Source: Apium graveolens (taxonomy: Eukaryota > Streptophyta > Magnoliopsida > Apiales > Apiaceae). Taken from it: a stretch of DNA of 64,000 nucleotides. The notes beneath the pieces are model-generated. The model was not told the DNA's origin and made no database searches. It saw only the letters and a program-made list of their open reading frames with translations. The stretch spans positions 61,073,956-61,137,955 of the forward strand of contig NC_133653.1 of assembly GCF_009905375.1 (NCBI RefSeq), read 5' to 3'. Of the stretch, positions 1 through 11,219 are shown in pieces (positions within the stretch are counted from its first letter, which is position 1; each line of letters begins with the position of its first letter). Made by a program: the position numbers and the translations under genes.

Positions 1-99
1 CAGATCAGATGTCCATTTAACTTGCTTCATACTATGATCAGAGATGCTAATGACATTGTTATCTCCTGTAATCTTTGACATCATCTATTATATGTTACA
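1..99 (-). repeat. 3' LTR of element A (partial)
   Basis: These 99 bases match 10079-10177 with a few substitutions and end in ...TGTTACA, the outer-type LTR end that abuts the polypurine tract. The remaining 1.4 kb of this LTR lies left of the window. Confidence 0.92.
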
Positions 100-114
100 A
101 TCTCCCCCAACTTG
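100..114 (-). other. Polypurine tract of element A
   Basis: On the minus strand this reads CAAGTTGGGGGAGAT, directly next to the LTR end. This is where plus-strand DNA synthesis is primed in LTR elements. The same tract occurs beside the LTRs of C1 and C2. Confidence 0.88.
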
Positions 115-1752
115 TTCATTATGAAATTATGCACAAGTTCTGATTGATGATGTCAAAACTTAAACTAAATGCAAAAACCAAACTTCCCATCTGGTCTTCT
201 TTTGTTGAGTTGCATTTAGATTTATTTTTCTCTCCTCCTATGAAGAATAGAATATTTTATTATCTGGCAACATCCATCAGCTATTTTGGCAGGCATTTAG
301 ATATATTCTCCCCCTTTTTGACATTATCTCCAGGTGGAAAGATCCAGCTAGATGCACATTATTCAAGCTACTGTCATTGTCCATTTAGAACACTGTTTAC
401 AGCTTCAAGCTTCAGTGAGATTTATGGAGACGAGTTTATCAAATAGAATAGAGGTTTCACTTAGATTTGTAGAATAATTCTGTTAGTAAAAAAAATCCTA
501 AGCTCTCTGTTCTTTTGTATAAATAGTCTCACTACTTCTCACTGCACTAGTCTCATGACTTTTAAGAGTCAGAGTTCCCTCACAAGGATTACTAAATCCA
601 TACACTCATCTACCTCTCCTTTTTCCCGGAAGGATCCTGCCTCTCTTATTCTCTGATTTTCTCTCAATCTTTTCTCATATTCTCACATGAAAGACTCAGT
701 TGTGTTTGACTTACAGAAATAAGAGGTGGCTGAGAAGAGTTGTCTGTGATCATATGATTAGGGGTAATCTATATAGGTCTAATCATAATCATTTCATCAG
801 AAAAGATAATGTTGGCTTGAAGTTGTGAGGTGAATGAATCATTAAGAACACCTGTGACTAGTGTCACAGTTTGACTCACAGATTGCTCTATGGTTTTGAT
901 AGTGTGTTGTTCCTCACTAGTAGTAGAAACCTCCAGCTGAATTGAGGTTATTTGACTAGGTTACTATCATGTACACCAGCCTCAAACCTTTGTGTGTTCT
1001 ACAACATACTGGCACATAAATGATTTGTACTTGCCCTTCTCATGATATTGTCATAGGCAATTGTACTTCTAGCTTTGACTGCTAAGGCAGCTTGTGCTAG
1101 AGTTATGAGGGGAGTTGTTCCTTTTTGAGGAACCTCCAATTGAGTTGGAGAGGATTTAGATAGCTCCCCCTTAAGAGTACTACCCTCAAACCTTTCAGTC
1201 TATGAAGACTATTTTGCACATAAAGGTGCATTAGGAAACTCATGGGATATTCTGTAAACTGATAAATTTCCCATGTTTGGTGGTTTCTCTTCTCAAACAA
1301 CAAAACAATCTGAAGAACATTATGAAATTGTTTTCCTTTTGTAAAACAGGTTTCTTTTGAGAGTCACCTTAGTGGGATTGTGTTTGAGTTTGTGTTTGTG
1401 TTGCTGTATTTGGGAGAGCTGTAGTTTGGTTTATAGAAGTTTTAGCTGCTTTTTAACACAAGTACCTGTTGATTGAAAATTTGAATTTCCTGTTGTTGTC
1501 TGAGTGAATTGTGTTGAACCTGTATTGCATTGAACATATCTGGAGTTTTGATTAGGTATAAGCATTGAGCCATACAGTTACAAGCATTATGACAGGAAAA
1601 CTAATAAGTAATTAATTTGTAAACACAAGGCAATCATGACATAAACAATCAAGCAACCAAAAACAAATTGATAAATAAGAAGAGAATTTTCATTAATATT
1701 AAACACAAAGTACATTAAGATTTAGATTATATCAAGTAAATCCTAATCCTAA
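115..1752 (-). other. 3' spacer of element A, no coding region
   Basis: No credible reading frame is present; the frames seen here are short and unlike any retroelement protein. Near the polypurine tract, 145-158 is nearly the reverse complement of 315-328, and the latter is followed (minus strand) by a second purine tract GGGGGAGAA. A third purine-rich patch lies near 1160. Around 1690-1716 is a stretch (CATTAATAT...AAAC...GTACATT) that also occurs downstream of the short accessory ORF in C3 near 61441. Confidence 0.7.
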
Positions 1753-2121
1753 CTACTCTAATTTAGGCTTCTTCTTCTCGGCCTCCAACCTCTTTGCCCT
1801 GCGCTGGTAAGCTCTGGACATGGAGTGTGCAAGAGAGATGATCCTCTCCTGCAACTCCAAAGCAGCAAGGCATTGTTGCTCAGCTACCCTAGCACGTCTC
1901 TCTTGCTCCAGAGAGACTTCCATCTCAAAGAAAAGAATGTTGAGTTGATCATCCCACGAGAGTTCGTCAAAGATCTCTTGTGGAATATCAAAGGGCCTGC
2001 AAACAACCCCCATGAGATGGACACGAAGTTCGAAAGGATCAAAGTAAATTTGTCCTTCAGCCAGATGATGGACAGGCTGGTAAACTCCATTAATAAGTTT
2101 GTAAAAGACTGGGGCATCCAT
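1753..2121 (-). CDS. Short accessory ORF of element A (122 codons), unknown function
   Basis: An intact frame lies between RNase H and the 3' LTR in an otherwise broken element. I chose the methionine at 2119-2121 because the protein-like composition begins there (MDAPVFYKLINGVYQ); an in-frame upstream methionine at 2286 would add 55 residues of low-complexity hydrophobic sequence. Residues from about 60 on form a Glu/Arg/Ala/Leu-rich helix, probably a coiled coil, ending in a basic tail (KRLEAEKKKPKLE). The motif LQERIISLAHSM resembles QQEKIIHLAVLF in the 73-codon ORF at 61609-61830 of C3, and flanking DNA is shared too. No signal peptide or membrane segment is seen in this version, so I do not call it an envelope protein. 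The function is unknown. Confidence 0.55.
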   Translation of the reverse strand: MDAPVFYKLINGVYQPVHHLAEGQIYFDPFELRVHLMGVVCRPFDIPQEIFDELSWDDQLNILFFEMEVSLEQERRARVAEQQCLAALELQERIISLAHSMSRAYQRRAKRLEAEKKKPKLE

Positions 2122-3481
2122 TTGAGAGAGAGAGAGATGAACTGGAGGTAAGTTTTGAAATAAGATGTTTGTTGAGAATAAGAGTAGTGATGAATGATAA
2201 AGAGTGAAGCATTTTAATTTATAGAGGGGGTGAAGATAGAAAACAAGAGACTCTTGAGTTTCCCGGATAATAAGAGTAATAATCACATAAGCATACTTGA
2301 CAGTTAGAAATGACTAGTTACTATTCCCCATGTAAGTACTCAAGAATCTTAGTTCACTATTAGAATAACTATTGCCCATGCAAATAAACAAGTACTCCCT
2401 ACACAAAAAATAACTCCTCCTATCAGCATATAGTCAAATAATTTTAACCATTATCAGCTTTCTTAAAATATCAGATAAATGTCCTAGTCTACTTACATTT
2501 GACTAACATATTTCCACAATTAAAACATAAGCACGTAAATGTGTCAATAAATCAGAGTAATTATAGACAAAGTATGTCAAAAGTATTATGCTGAACATAA
2601 TTTATGAATTAAATTATTTCAGTTTTTCAAAATTTTTGCTTCTTTTGATCTGTTATTTATTAACTTCATATAGTTAAAATATGAATTATTAAATATGCAG
2701 TTTGCTTAGAATTTTGAGAAATTCCAAGTTAAAATATTCGAGAAGTCTGGGTATTTATAGTAAAAGTAGATGACTTGTCGAGAACTCAAAAATAGACATT
2801 TAGAGTTTATCTATCGAGAAGTCATTTTGAGAAGTGAAGTACATGTCGAGAAGTCATTTTAAATTACTCTTATAGAGAACTCAAACTTGACTTATCGAAA
2901 TGTCAAATAAATACCCAGTTTGTCCAAAAAGTGGACTGAACTAATTCTAACTTTTACTTGAATAAATTCAAAATAAAATTAGAATAAATTTTCCTAAAGT
3001 ATTTTACCAAAATAATTTATCAATTTAAATTATCTCAGTTCTGAGTTATGGATAATTAAAAAATTATACTTGTAGAGGACTCTGTGAATGAACACTATTA
3101 GAGAATTCTACAAGGACTTATCGATAAGTCATTTTAAGCCACTCGAGAATTCAATAAATTGACTTATCGAGGACTCACTCGAGAAGTCCTAAAATGACTT
3201 GTCGAGAAGTCAATTTATACTTATCGAGAACTCAGTTCTCTAAATATTTTTGGTTAATGCAATTCTGTCTTGTGTTAATTTTACATATTAAGGATGTAAA
3301 TTAACAACTAAGCAGTTTACTTAGAATTTAAAAAATTCCAAGTTAATTGAATTTGAAAAACAAATATGCAGAGATTTCTGAAATATTTATAATTCATATT
3401 TCAGTTAATTTCCAATTTAATCAAATTAATTTTGATTTACTGGAGATTAATCTGCTGTAAAACATTAGTTGAGTTCTTGCC
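2122..3481 (-). repeat. Pol to accessory-ORF spacer of A with TCGA-centred word cluster
   Basis: Non-coding. Between about 2770 and 3240 the word GACTTNTCGA or its complement TCGANAAGTC (with variants such as GACTTATCGA and TCGAGAACTC) occurs roughly a dozen times in both orientations. One pair forms a perfect 16-bp palindrome, GACTTATCGATAAGTC, at 3115-3130. Related words occur in the LTR of A at about 9270-9530 and 9735-9790. The flanking DNA is AT-rich without further structure. Confidence 0.75.
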
Positions 3482-4930
3482 TTAGGATGAAGAATTAAGC
3501 ATTCTAATTTCACCTACAAGTCTAGTGAAAGTTGCTTTATCCAAAGGTTTAGTAAAAATTCTAGCTGGTTGTTTTTCTGTTGGTACAAAAATGAGCTCAA
3601 TGGTACCATTAGTAGCATGTTCTCTAATAAAGTGGTACCTCACATCAATGTGCTTTGTCCAAGAATGATTAACTGGATTAGCTACTATAGATGTAGCACT
3701 AGTATTGTCACACATGATAGGAATTTTGTGTAACACTAGGCCATAATCCATTAGCTGATTTCTAATCCAAAGCACTTGAGCATAACAACTTCCTGCAGCT
3801 ATATATTCATCTTCAGCTGTAGAAGTTGATACAAATTGTTGTTTCTTGCTGTACCAAGATACAAGTCTTTATCCAAGAAATTGACAGCTTCCACTGGTAC
3901 TCTTTCTGTCAACCATGCATCCAGTAAAATCTACATCTGTGTATTTAACAGCTTCAAAACCAGTTCCCTTAGGATACCATAATCCCAAGTTAAGAGTCCC
4001 CTTAAAGTATATGAAAATCCTCTTTACAGCCATCAAATGTGATTTTTTTGAATTGGCTTAAAATCTTGCACATAGACATGTTGCAAACATGATGTCTGGT
4101 CTACTTGCTGTTAAGTAAAGCAATGTTCCAATCATCCCTCTGTAGCTTGAGATATCTACACTCTTGCCCTTTTTATCTTTATCCAACTTTATTGCAGTAG
4201 ACATAGGTGTAGATGCAGGTGAACAATCAACCATTCCAAACTTTTTCAAAAGATCCTTGACATATTTAGTTTGGCTGATGAAGATACCATCACTTCTTTG
4301 GCTGACTTGAAGTCCAAGAAAGTAGCTCAGTTCCCCCATCATACTCATTTCATATTCACTTTGCATAAGCTTGGAGAATCTTTGGCACAACTTTTCATTA
4401 GTAGAAACAAAAATGATATCATCCACATAGATCTGAACTAGGATCATATCTTCACCATGTTTCTTGTAGAAGAGAGTCTTGTCTATGATTCCCCTACTAA
4501 AACCATGCTTCAATAGGAAATCTGATAATGTGTCAGACCAAACTCTAGGTGCCTGTTTTAGTCCATATAGAGCCTTGAGTAATTTATACACAAAATTTGG
4601 AAATTTTAGATCCTCAAAGCCAGGAGGCTCTTGCACTTAAACTTCTTCTTCTAGCTCACCATTCAGAAAGACACTTTTAACATCCATTTGATACACTTTA
4701 AAATTTGAATGTGTAGCAAATGCTATAAAAATTCTTATAGCTTCAAGTCTTGCAACAAGAGCAAAAGTTCCATCATAATCAATCCCTTCTTCTTGTGAGT
4801 AACCTTTTGCAACCAAACTTGCTTTGTTTATGGTAACTATACCATTTTCATCCATTCTGTTCTTGAACACCCATTTTGTTCCAATAACGCTTCTGTTCTT
4901 TGGTGCAGTAACTAACTTCCAGACTTTGCT
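3482..4930 (-). pseudogene. Reverse transcriptase - RNase H of element A (broken)
   Basis: Copia-type polymerase pieces in transcript order: RT N-terminal segment with [16 protein letters not shown] (4637-4870), an in-frame stop, RT core with [10 protein letters not shown] and the catalytic YVDD (4058-4636), then RNase H whose first half (3776-4057) is out of frame and whose second half (3482-3775) ends the polyprotein. The RNase H tail keeps the copia signature around KHIDVRYHFIREH and IFTKPLD. The RT would copy the RNA genome and RNase H would remove it from the hybrid, inside the cytoplasmic particle. At least one stop and two frame changes make it inactive. Identity is certain; the exact break positions are not. 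Confidence 0.9.
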
Positions 4931-4944
4931 TCTTTCAAACTGAT

Positions 4945-5887
4945 TCAGCTCTTCCTGCAGGGCAGATATCCAGCCAATTCATCAATTTTCTTAGGCTCTA
5001 CTTGAGACATAAAACATGCATGTAGGCACTCATTAGCTGTTGTACTTCTAGTCCTCACACCAGCAGTAGGATCACCAATAATTGCTTCTTTAGAGTGACT
5101 TCTATCCCACTTCCTTGTGTGAGTTTGTTGACTTGTGCCTTCATCATTTTCTTCATTATTGGTATGACTGGTAGATCCTTCTTTTCTTTCTCCCCCTGAG
5201 TTTGTGCTGTCAAATTCAGGTGTTTGAGCTGAGCTTCCATTCCTATGATTTTCATGTTCAGTAGTCTCTTCATTCATCAACTGTTGTGCATTAACTTCAT
5301 CTTCTTCATTAAAATCACTATCAATGTTGAGGTTTTCAAATACAAGGACTTCAGCTTTATTACCATCAAGGCATTCCAAGCCTGGACACTTGTCATCATC
5401 AAAGGTCACATATGTGCTTTCCATGGTCTTCTTTTGATCTATCACATAGACTTTGTATGTTGTTCTTTCCAGTGAATATCCCAGAAAAATTGCTTCAAAA
5501 ACCTTTGAGTCAAATTTTCCCACATATTCATGAGAAATAATCCACCATCACAAGTGCATATCTGTTCCTTGAAATTGATAAGACATTCACTGGCCCAAAC
5601 AAGTCCATGTGAATAAGCTGCAAGGGTGCACTAATAGAATTCACAGTTTTTGACTTATGACTAGATCTTTTCATCTTTCCTTTCTGACAAGCTTCACAGA
5701 CTTCAACTTGAGCAAACTCCAGCTTGGGCATGTCTCTCACTAACTCGTTTTTGACTAAGTTGTTAATTGCCTTGAAATTCAAGTGAGACAGCTTCTTATG
5801 CCATAGCTTGCTTTGTTCTTCTGATTCCTTGGTGTAGAAGCAGCAAATACCATCCTTATTTGTTGAGTCCAAGTATGAAACAAACAA
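4945..5887 (-). pseudogene. Integrase remnant and integrase-RT linker of A, catalytic core deleted
   Basis: The piece 5528-5887 holds the integrase zinc-binding region (WHKKLSHLN...CEACQKGK, an HHCC arrangement) and the first catalytic aspartate in HMDLFGPVN, then stops at VMVDYFS. The next piece, 4945-5523, starts at GKFDSKVFEAIFLGYS, which in intact copia integrases lies about 150 residues further on. The segment carrying SDNGTEF and VVERKN (second Asp and Glu of D-D-35-E) is therefore missing. The linker is acidic and Ser/Thr-rich and contains CTCAGGGGGAG on the minus strand near 5189. The deletion removes strand-transfer activity. Confidence 0.88.
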
Positions 5888-5890
5888 GCT

Positions 5891-6226
5891 TCATTTACTT
5901 GCTCCTTTTAGAGTAATTTCACCAGTTTTCTTGCTGATAAAGGTGCATTCTTCTCTGTTGAATAAAATTTCATAGCCTTTGTCTGCAAATTGGCTAACAC
6001 TGAGAAGATTCATCTCAAGACCAGCTACTAGTGCTACATCATCAATGACAACATTTTCAGAAACAATCTTGCCATACCCCATTGTGAATCTTTTGTTGTT
6101 GTCTCCAAAGGTCACCAATAGGCCAGCTTTCTCCTCAAACTGTGATAGCAGGGCCTTATCACCTATCATATGTCTGGAACATCCACTTTCAATAATCCAT
6201 ATGACTTTTTTTAGTTTTCCCTGCAC
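5891..6226 (-). pseudogene. Aspartic protease / pre-integrase region of A
   Basis: Copia protease signature WIIESGCSRHMIGD, then TFGDNNKRFTMGYGK and the downstream GLEMNLLSVSQ block that precedes integrase. In the family the active-site triplet is DSG; here it reads ESG, which should abolish cleavage of the polyprotein. The frame is otherwise open for 111 codons. It is joined upstream to gag by a frame break near 6230. Confidence 0.87.
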
Positions 6227-6236
6227 ACAATGAGAT

Positions 6237-8618
6237 TCAGGTGTGTTTAGTGACCCAAGCGGTGTTGGGTACTTTCTTCTTGTTAACTGATTTAGCAGAA
6301 GTAGAGTGATTTATTTCAGATAAAATAGAATTCAACGATTGTTGTGCACTATCCCTTTCTGATGTAGACTCAATTTTTAATTCTTTAAGGTCTACTCTCA
6401 GTTTGTGGCAACTCTTCATCACATTCAAGTTACAAGGGATGCAGTCAAACTTATCACAGAAAGAGTAGGGATCATTTAAATCTGCTTCATTGTATTTGCA
6501 GGCTCCTTCAGTTAGCTTACTAACACCCTTTTTACAAAGATAAGTTAGATGATTTGCAAAGCCATATTTTTCACACTTCTTTCCAGGAGCATCTGCAACA
6601 TAGGTCAGATTATTGCTTTTGTTTATCCCCATTCTTCTATTTTTTATTTTCCTTCTTCTTTCTTTCATCTTCAATCTTGGTTTCTTTGGCAGGAGTCTTG
6701 GTACTTTGATTGTCCATAAGATTTTCTTCAGTCTTGGAAGATTGAATTGAATTGGTATTCTTCTTTTCATTATCCTCATCTGTAATTTCTTACTTGATAA
6801 TCAATTCTTCTTCACTGAAGTTTATCTCACAAGTTTTAAAAATAGGTGACCCAACATTTTTAGCATTGCTGTAACATTTTCACTCTTTGTTGCTTTTCCT
6901 CTATCACCAGTGTTTTTCTTTTTGTTGTTTAAGGTATCATAATCAAGACCAATTGCAATATTTGCACATGGTTTGTTTTTCTCATGGTACTGACCAACCA
7001 ATTAAGATGCATTCTTGAAGGACTTCAACTTTACTTCACTTTTCTCCAGTTTTTCTCTTAGCACAGCCTCAATCTTATTTGCACACTTGAGCTTGTTTTT
7101 CAGATAACCATTTTCTTGTTTTAAGGCTTCAAGCTCCACTGTCAACAATTCAACTTCTTATTTTTCAAATTCAAGCTTCTCATTTAACTTTTTTAATCTG
7201 CTAACTTCTTTATTAGCAGCAACCATGCTTGTATGAATGTGAAACATTTATGTGCTCATCTTTTCAACAGTTTCCTTATATTGATGCACATTAAAATCAG
7301 TGGAGGTAAGAGTTGGTACCTGTGATTTAAATGTAGATGACTCTCCTTGCTCCAAGGCCATGAGTGCATAGTTTCCTAGATCTTCATCTTCATCATTTTC
7401 AGAATCATCCCAACCTTTACCTTCTGCAATATAAGATTTGCTTTGCTGTTTTTTCAGAAGAGCTTCATACTTTGCTTCAAGTTCAAGATAAGCTTTATCT
7501 TTCTTTGCCTTCTTAGATTTCATGCATTTTGTAGCAAAGTGGCCTAGTTCATCACAACTGAAGCACCTTATATTAGATATGTCAACAGATCCAGTTTTGT
7601 AGTAAGTCTTACTATCAGAATTATACTTCCCTTTTTCCTTCCAGCTGTTATCTTTGTTAAAGGACTGTCCTTTACTTTTGAAGTATCTTGGCTTCCTTAC
7701 TCTAATATTAGAGAATTTTCTAGCCAGATAGGCCATTGACTGATCTAGCTCATCCAGTTCTTCAAGAGTATAAAACTCATCATTTTCCAACTCTAGTATG
7801 ACTTGCTCTTGTGAATCAATTATTCTCTGTTCACTTGTTGAGGCAACTGGAATATGAGATCTTGGTTCATCATTAGATATTTGACCTTCATTTACTATTA
7901 AAGCACTTGAACCATCTACAAAATGTCATTGGCCAGATCTCAATGATTGCCTTTGAATCATCTCTAGTTCATAGGTTTTGAGAATTCCATATAGAACTTC
8001 CAGAGTTATTCTGCTCAAGTCTCTCCCTTCTCTAATTGCTGATATTTTCTGTTCCAAATGGTCAGGGAGAGTAAGTAAGAACTTTAGATTCACCTCTTCG
8101 GCTTCATAGTATTTGTCATGAAGCTGCAAGTCATTTATCAGCTTATTGAATCTTTCAAACACATCAGTAATGCTTTCCTTAGGCTTAGCCATGAAACCCT
8201 TATACTGTGAAATCAGTATCCTTCTTTGATTAGATCTAACCTCCTCAGTTCCTTCACAGAGTATTTCAATCTTCTCTCATATTTGCTTGGCAGTGTCACA
8301 GTTAACAATATTGTTGTACAACACATTGTCAAGTGACTCAATCAATATCAATTGCAAGCTGTTATCCAGGGAGACTTTCTCCTTTTCAGGGTCAGAATAC
8401 TCAGCTAGATCTTTAGGAGCATAATGAGCTGGTATGACCATGTCTCCATCTGTAGATTCCTCAACTTTTACAATAGGAATGAAGGGTCCATTCTTGAGGA
8501 TCTGAATATAGAATGGATTGGCCATCTTGATAAACAGCATCATTTTCTTTTTCCAAAGAGTGTAGTTAGCTTTGTCAAAGGTAGGAATTTTGATACTACT
8601 GATTTTCTTTGTATTCAT
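6237..8618 (-). pseudogene. Gag of element A (broken)
   Basis: Start chosen at the ATG at 8616-8618 (MNTKKISSIKIPTFDKANYT), about 40 bases after the primer site. Successive open pieces are 8277-8618 (N-terminal capsid region), 7926-8192 (FERFNKLINDLQLHDKYYEA...LERLYG-like block), 7248-7790 with a CCHC knuckle CFSCDELGHFATKC, and 6237-6779, where the second knuckle is degraded (CEKYGFANHLTYLC, Cys lost). Between 6780 and 7247 the frame is interrupted, but the Lys/Glu-rich coiled region is recognisable. Gag would package genomic RNA; two distant knuckles are a feature of SIRE-like gags. Several stops and frame changes are present. Confidence 0.87.
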
Positions 8619-8655
8619 TCTTCCAAGATCTTGAATCTGTTTACTTTCAGATTTT

Positions 8656-8667
8656 GCTCTGATACCA
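8656..8667 (-). other. Primer binding site of element A (initiator tRNA-Met)
   Basis: The minus strand reads TGGTATCAGAGC, complementary to the 3' end of plant initiator methionine tRNA. It begins two bases from the LTR edge at 8670. Confidence 0.93.
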
Positions 8668-8669
8668 CT

Positions 8670-10177
8670 TGTTAGGTAATGAATCACACACAGAGGGGGT
8701 TGAATGTGTTTTTCTGATTTTAGGCTTTTCTTGAAAGTTAATGGTTGAACAAAGTAAATTAAATCTTGTATAGAAAAGTGTTCATGAAAAATCTAAACTT
8801 GTAGAAAACAAAGAACACAGACCTTCAGAACTCACTTAATTTTTATATTAAAAATTAAGACTGTTTTGCTACAAAATTTCTAAGCTCTTTGATGATAAAG
8901 AGCTCAGCTTCTTCTTGAGAGTGATACAAGAGATTTTATCTAAATTGTTACTTCTAACTAGAGGACCAGTGTTAACTTCATAACTCAGTTAACTGTTGGT
9001 TTACACAGTGGATAATAAACATGCTATTAGCTTTTCTAAACGGTCACTTATCATTTCTATTTATAGAAAAACCAATCTTCCATTTTTGGCTTAGCATATC
9101 TTTAGCATCCCGTGTTCACTTTAATCTTCCTCTGTCAGTTAATCTTTGCCATTGATCTTGCACACTCTTCAAGCTACTTTTTGTAGACTTGTCAATCCAT
9201 CTGTTGGATTGTTTGTTGATTATTTATCTTGGATATTAAACTGATCTGCAATTCTGTACTTTAAGACTGTACCTCGAGATCTCCAGTTTAAATTAATAGA
9301 ACACTTGACATCTCGATAATTATATAGGCTTCTCGAGATCTCTAGCACTCCATATTGAGTTTGGCTTGTAGAGGTCTTCAGCTTTTCGAGATCTCTAGTC
9401 TTCACATCTTCACTTTGACTTATTGATAACTCAGAGTTCTCTACTGAATGTAGACTTGTCGATAACTCAAGTTTTCTAGTGAAGGAATGACTTGTTGATA
9501 TCTCCAATCTTCATTTCTTCAATTTTGTTTGTCGATATCTTCCTGAGTTCTCTAGTAGCTTTCCTGACTTTTCCATTCTGAATTCATTCATTTCTTCTAT
9601 CCCGGTGGATATTGCTCATCCGTCGAGTAGTGATTGTAACCCGACGGATGTGCTTAACAGCAGTCATCCGTCGACTAGCCAAACTACTATTTCGATGGAT
9701 GTTCCTCATCCGTCCGTACTCTCTGAAACTTGAATGACTTCTCGATAAGCCATTCTGGAGTTCTCGAATGACTTCTCTATAACATTAAATCTGGGACTTG
9801 TAGAGATCTTGACTTAGGGTATATTTCTCCAAACAGATTTATTCAACTCCAAGCTTCTTCAAAATTCTTCTAAGGCATGATCTTCTTGATCTTCTTCCAG
9901 ATAGAATCCTTAGGCTTGATACTGTTTTAGGAAAAAGACTTCAGTCTGCTCCTTTGCATTTTTACAGACTTTAAGTGTTACAAGTACAAAATACAAATTT
10001 AGATAACGATACAACTTACTCAGGGTTGACCCCAAGCTTAACTGACTACTGAAAATAGTTGTTCATTAATCTTCTACTCAGATCAGATGTCCATTTGACT
10101 TGCTTCATACTATGATCAGAGATGCTAATGACATTGTTATCTCCAGTAATCTTTGACATCATCTATTATATATTACA
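8670..10177 (-). repeat. 5' LTR of element A (1508 bp)
   Basis: Runs TGTTAGG...TATTACA on the plus strand, bounded by the primer site on one side and by unrelated DNA on the other. Its right end matches the partial LTR at 1-99. It holds TCGA-centred words of the A family at about 9270-9530 and 9735-9790, and a tight group of the B-family word CATCCGTCGA and its complement at about 9603-9712. The stretch GAGGGGGTTGAAT at 8694-8706, about 25 bases in from the U5 end, is shared with LTRs of B and C. Confidence 0.92.
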
Positions 10178-11219
10178 AAAATCAAAGAAAATTGGGTACA
10201 TAAAAATGGGAGAGAGAAAAATTAATTTAAGATAGCACTCCTTATATAGGAAAAAAGGGTCTCAAGTAGCCTCAACTACCGAAAAGTGCAACTTTGCAAC
10301 ATTGTTCTTTAGAAAACTACGAATACGAATTAACTTTACTAATAGTGTAAAAAAAGAATACCAATTTCACCTTCTTTACCATGCTTCTTTTTTCCTTTAT
10401 CATGATGCTTGACATGGTATCTCTATTGTGATAGTATAATTAAAAAACAAACTGCAAATCAAGATATAATTTTAAAATTATAAGTACCAACGACGGATGT
10501 AAACAAAAACATGAGGACAAACATATATCAGCATAAAATTTAGATAAAAAGCATACAATTTGTATAATAAAAACACATGCCTCCGTTCACAATTTAAAAC
10601 AATTAAATTTACAAAACTTATTGCACAAAATACGTATCTACTCTAAAACACATACAAACACTTAAAACAAATACAAAGAGTTGAAATTCTCTAAGAATTT
10701 TATTCAAAAAGTTGGTCTACGAACCTTTTATAAGATTAAAAGTGAGAATTCTTGTGATTGCTTTTTATCTCGCATTCATCATCCTATAAAATATGAAAAT
10801 CAAACGAAACCCGATTAAAATTTGCATGTAACCTGCAAAAAAGTGAGAGAGATGAATGAGATTCTGAGATTTAAAGTTGTGAGAAGAAAACTAATTGATT
10901 ATACGTGTGTTTGAATTTGTGTATGTGTATATATCAATCTAATCTAATTCAACTGAATGAACAAATCAAGTAATATATAAATTAGTGATAGTTTCTATAA
11001 ATAAGTAATTTGAGATTCAAAATTCAAAAAATATTATAAATAAAGGAGTATTGGTTAACAAATAATGAGTGATATGAGAAAATCATGGTAATAACTTAAT
11101 TTGAATTTGAATTTCAAAAAATATCCTTATGAGAAAATCATGCATGATTTGTTTTTTTTAAAATTATTTTCCATAGATAGATTGATTTTGAAATTTAAAA
11201 ATAGGTAAATATTAATTAA
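10178..11219. other. Unassigned AT-rich DNA between elements A and C1
   Basis: About 1 kb with no convincing reading frame, LTR end, tRNA or coding homology that I can see. It is the only stretch that may be older host DNA or a decayed element. Pyrimidine/purine bias and a run of short TA steps near 10920-10990 are ordinary for plant intergenic DNA. Confidence 0.5.

Larger units (their letters stand above)
1..10177 (-). mobile_element. Ty1-copia retrotransposon A (SIRE-like), left end cut by window edge
   Basis: Minus-strand element. The sequence at 1-99 recurs at about 10079-10177, so the first is the end of the 3' LTR and the second belongs to the 5' LTR (8670-10177). A primer site abuts the 5' LTR and a polypurine tract abuts the 3' LTR. 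Inside, in transcript order, are gag, protease, integrase remnant, reverse transcriptase, RNase H, a 1.2-kb spacer, a short accessory ORF and a long 3' spacer. Two separated CCHC knuckles in gag and the extra 3' reading frame fit the SIRE/Sirevirus clade (inference from family knowledge). Stops, frameshifts and an integrase deletion make it non-autonomous. The first bases after the element are AAAAT; its partner target duplication lies outside the window. Confidence 0.93.

Noticed and set aside
144..446. 100-codon plus-strand frame near the left edge
   Set aside because: It lies in the 3' spacer of A on the antisense strand with no homology, and overlaps the purine-tract sequences.
1825..2151. 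Plus-strand 108-codon frame opposite the short accessory ORF of A
   Set aside because: It is antisense to a frame with better protein-like composition and shared relatives. Similar plus-strand frames opposite gag and pol (for example 29423-29842, 39402-39695, 45870-46172) are shadows.
10178..11219. Host gene or promoter in the unassigned kilobase
   Set aside because: No frame above background, no splice-like or tRNA-like structure that I could support.
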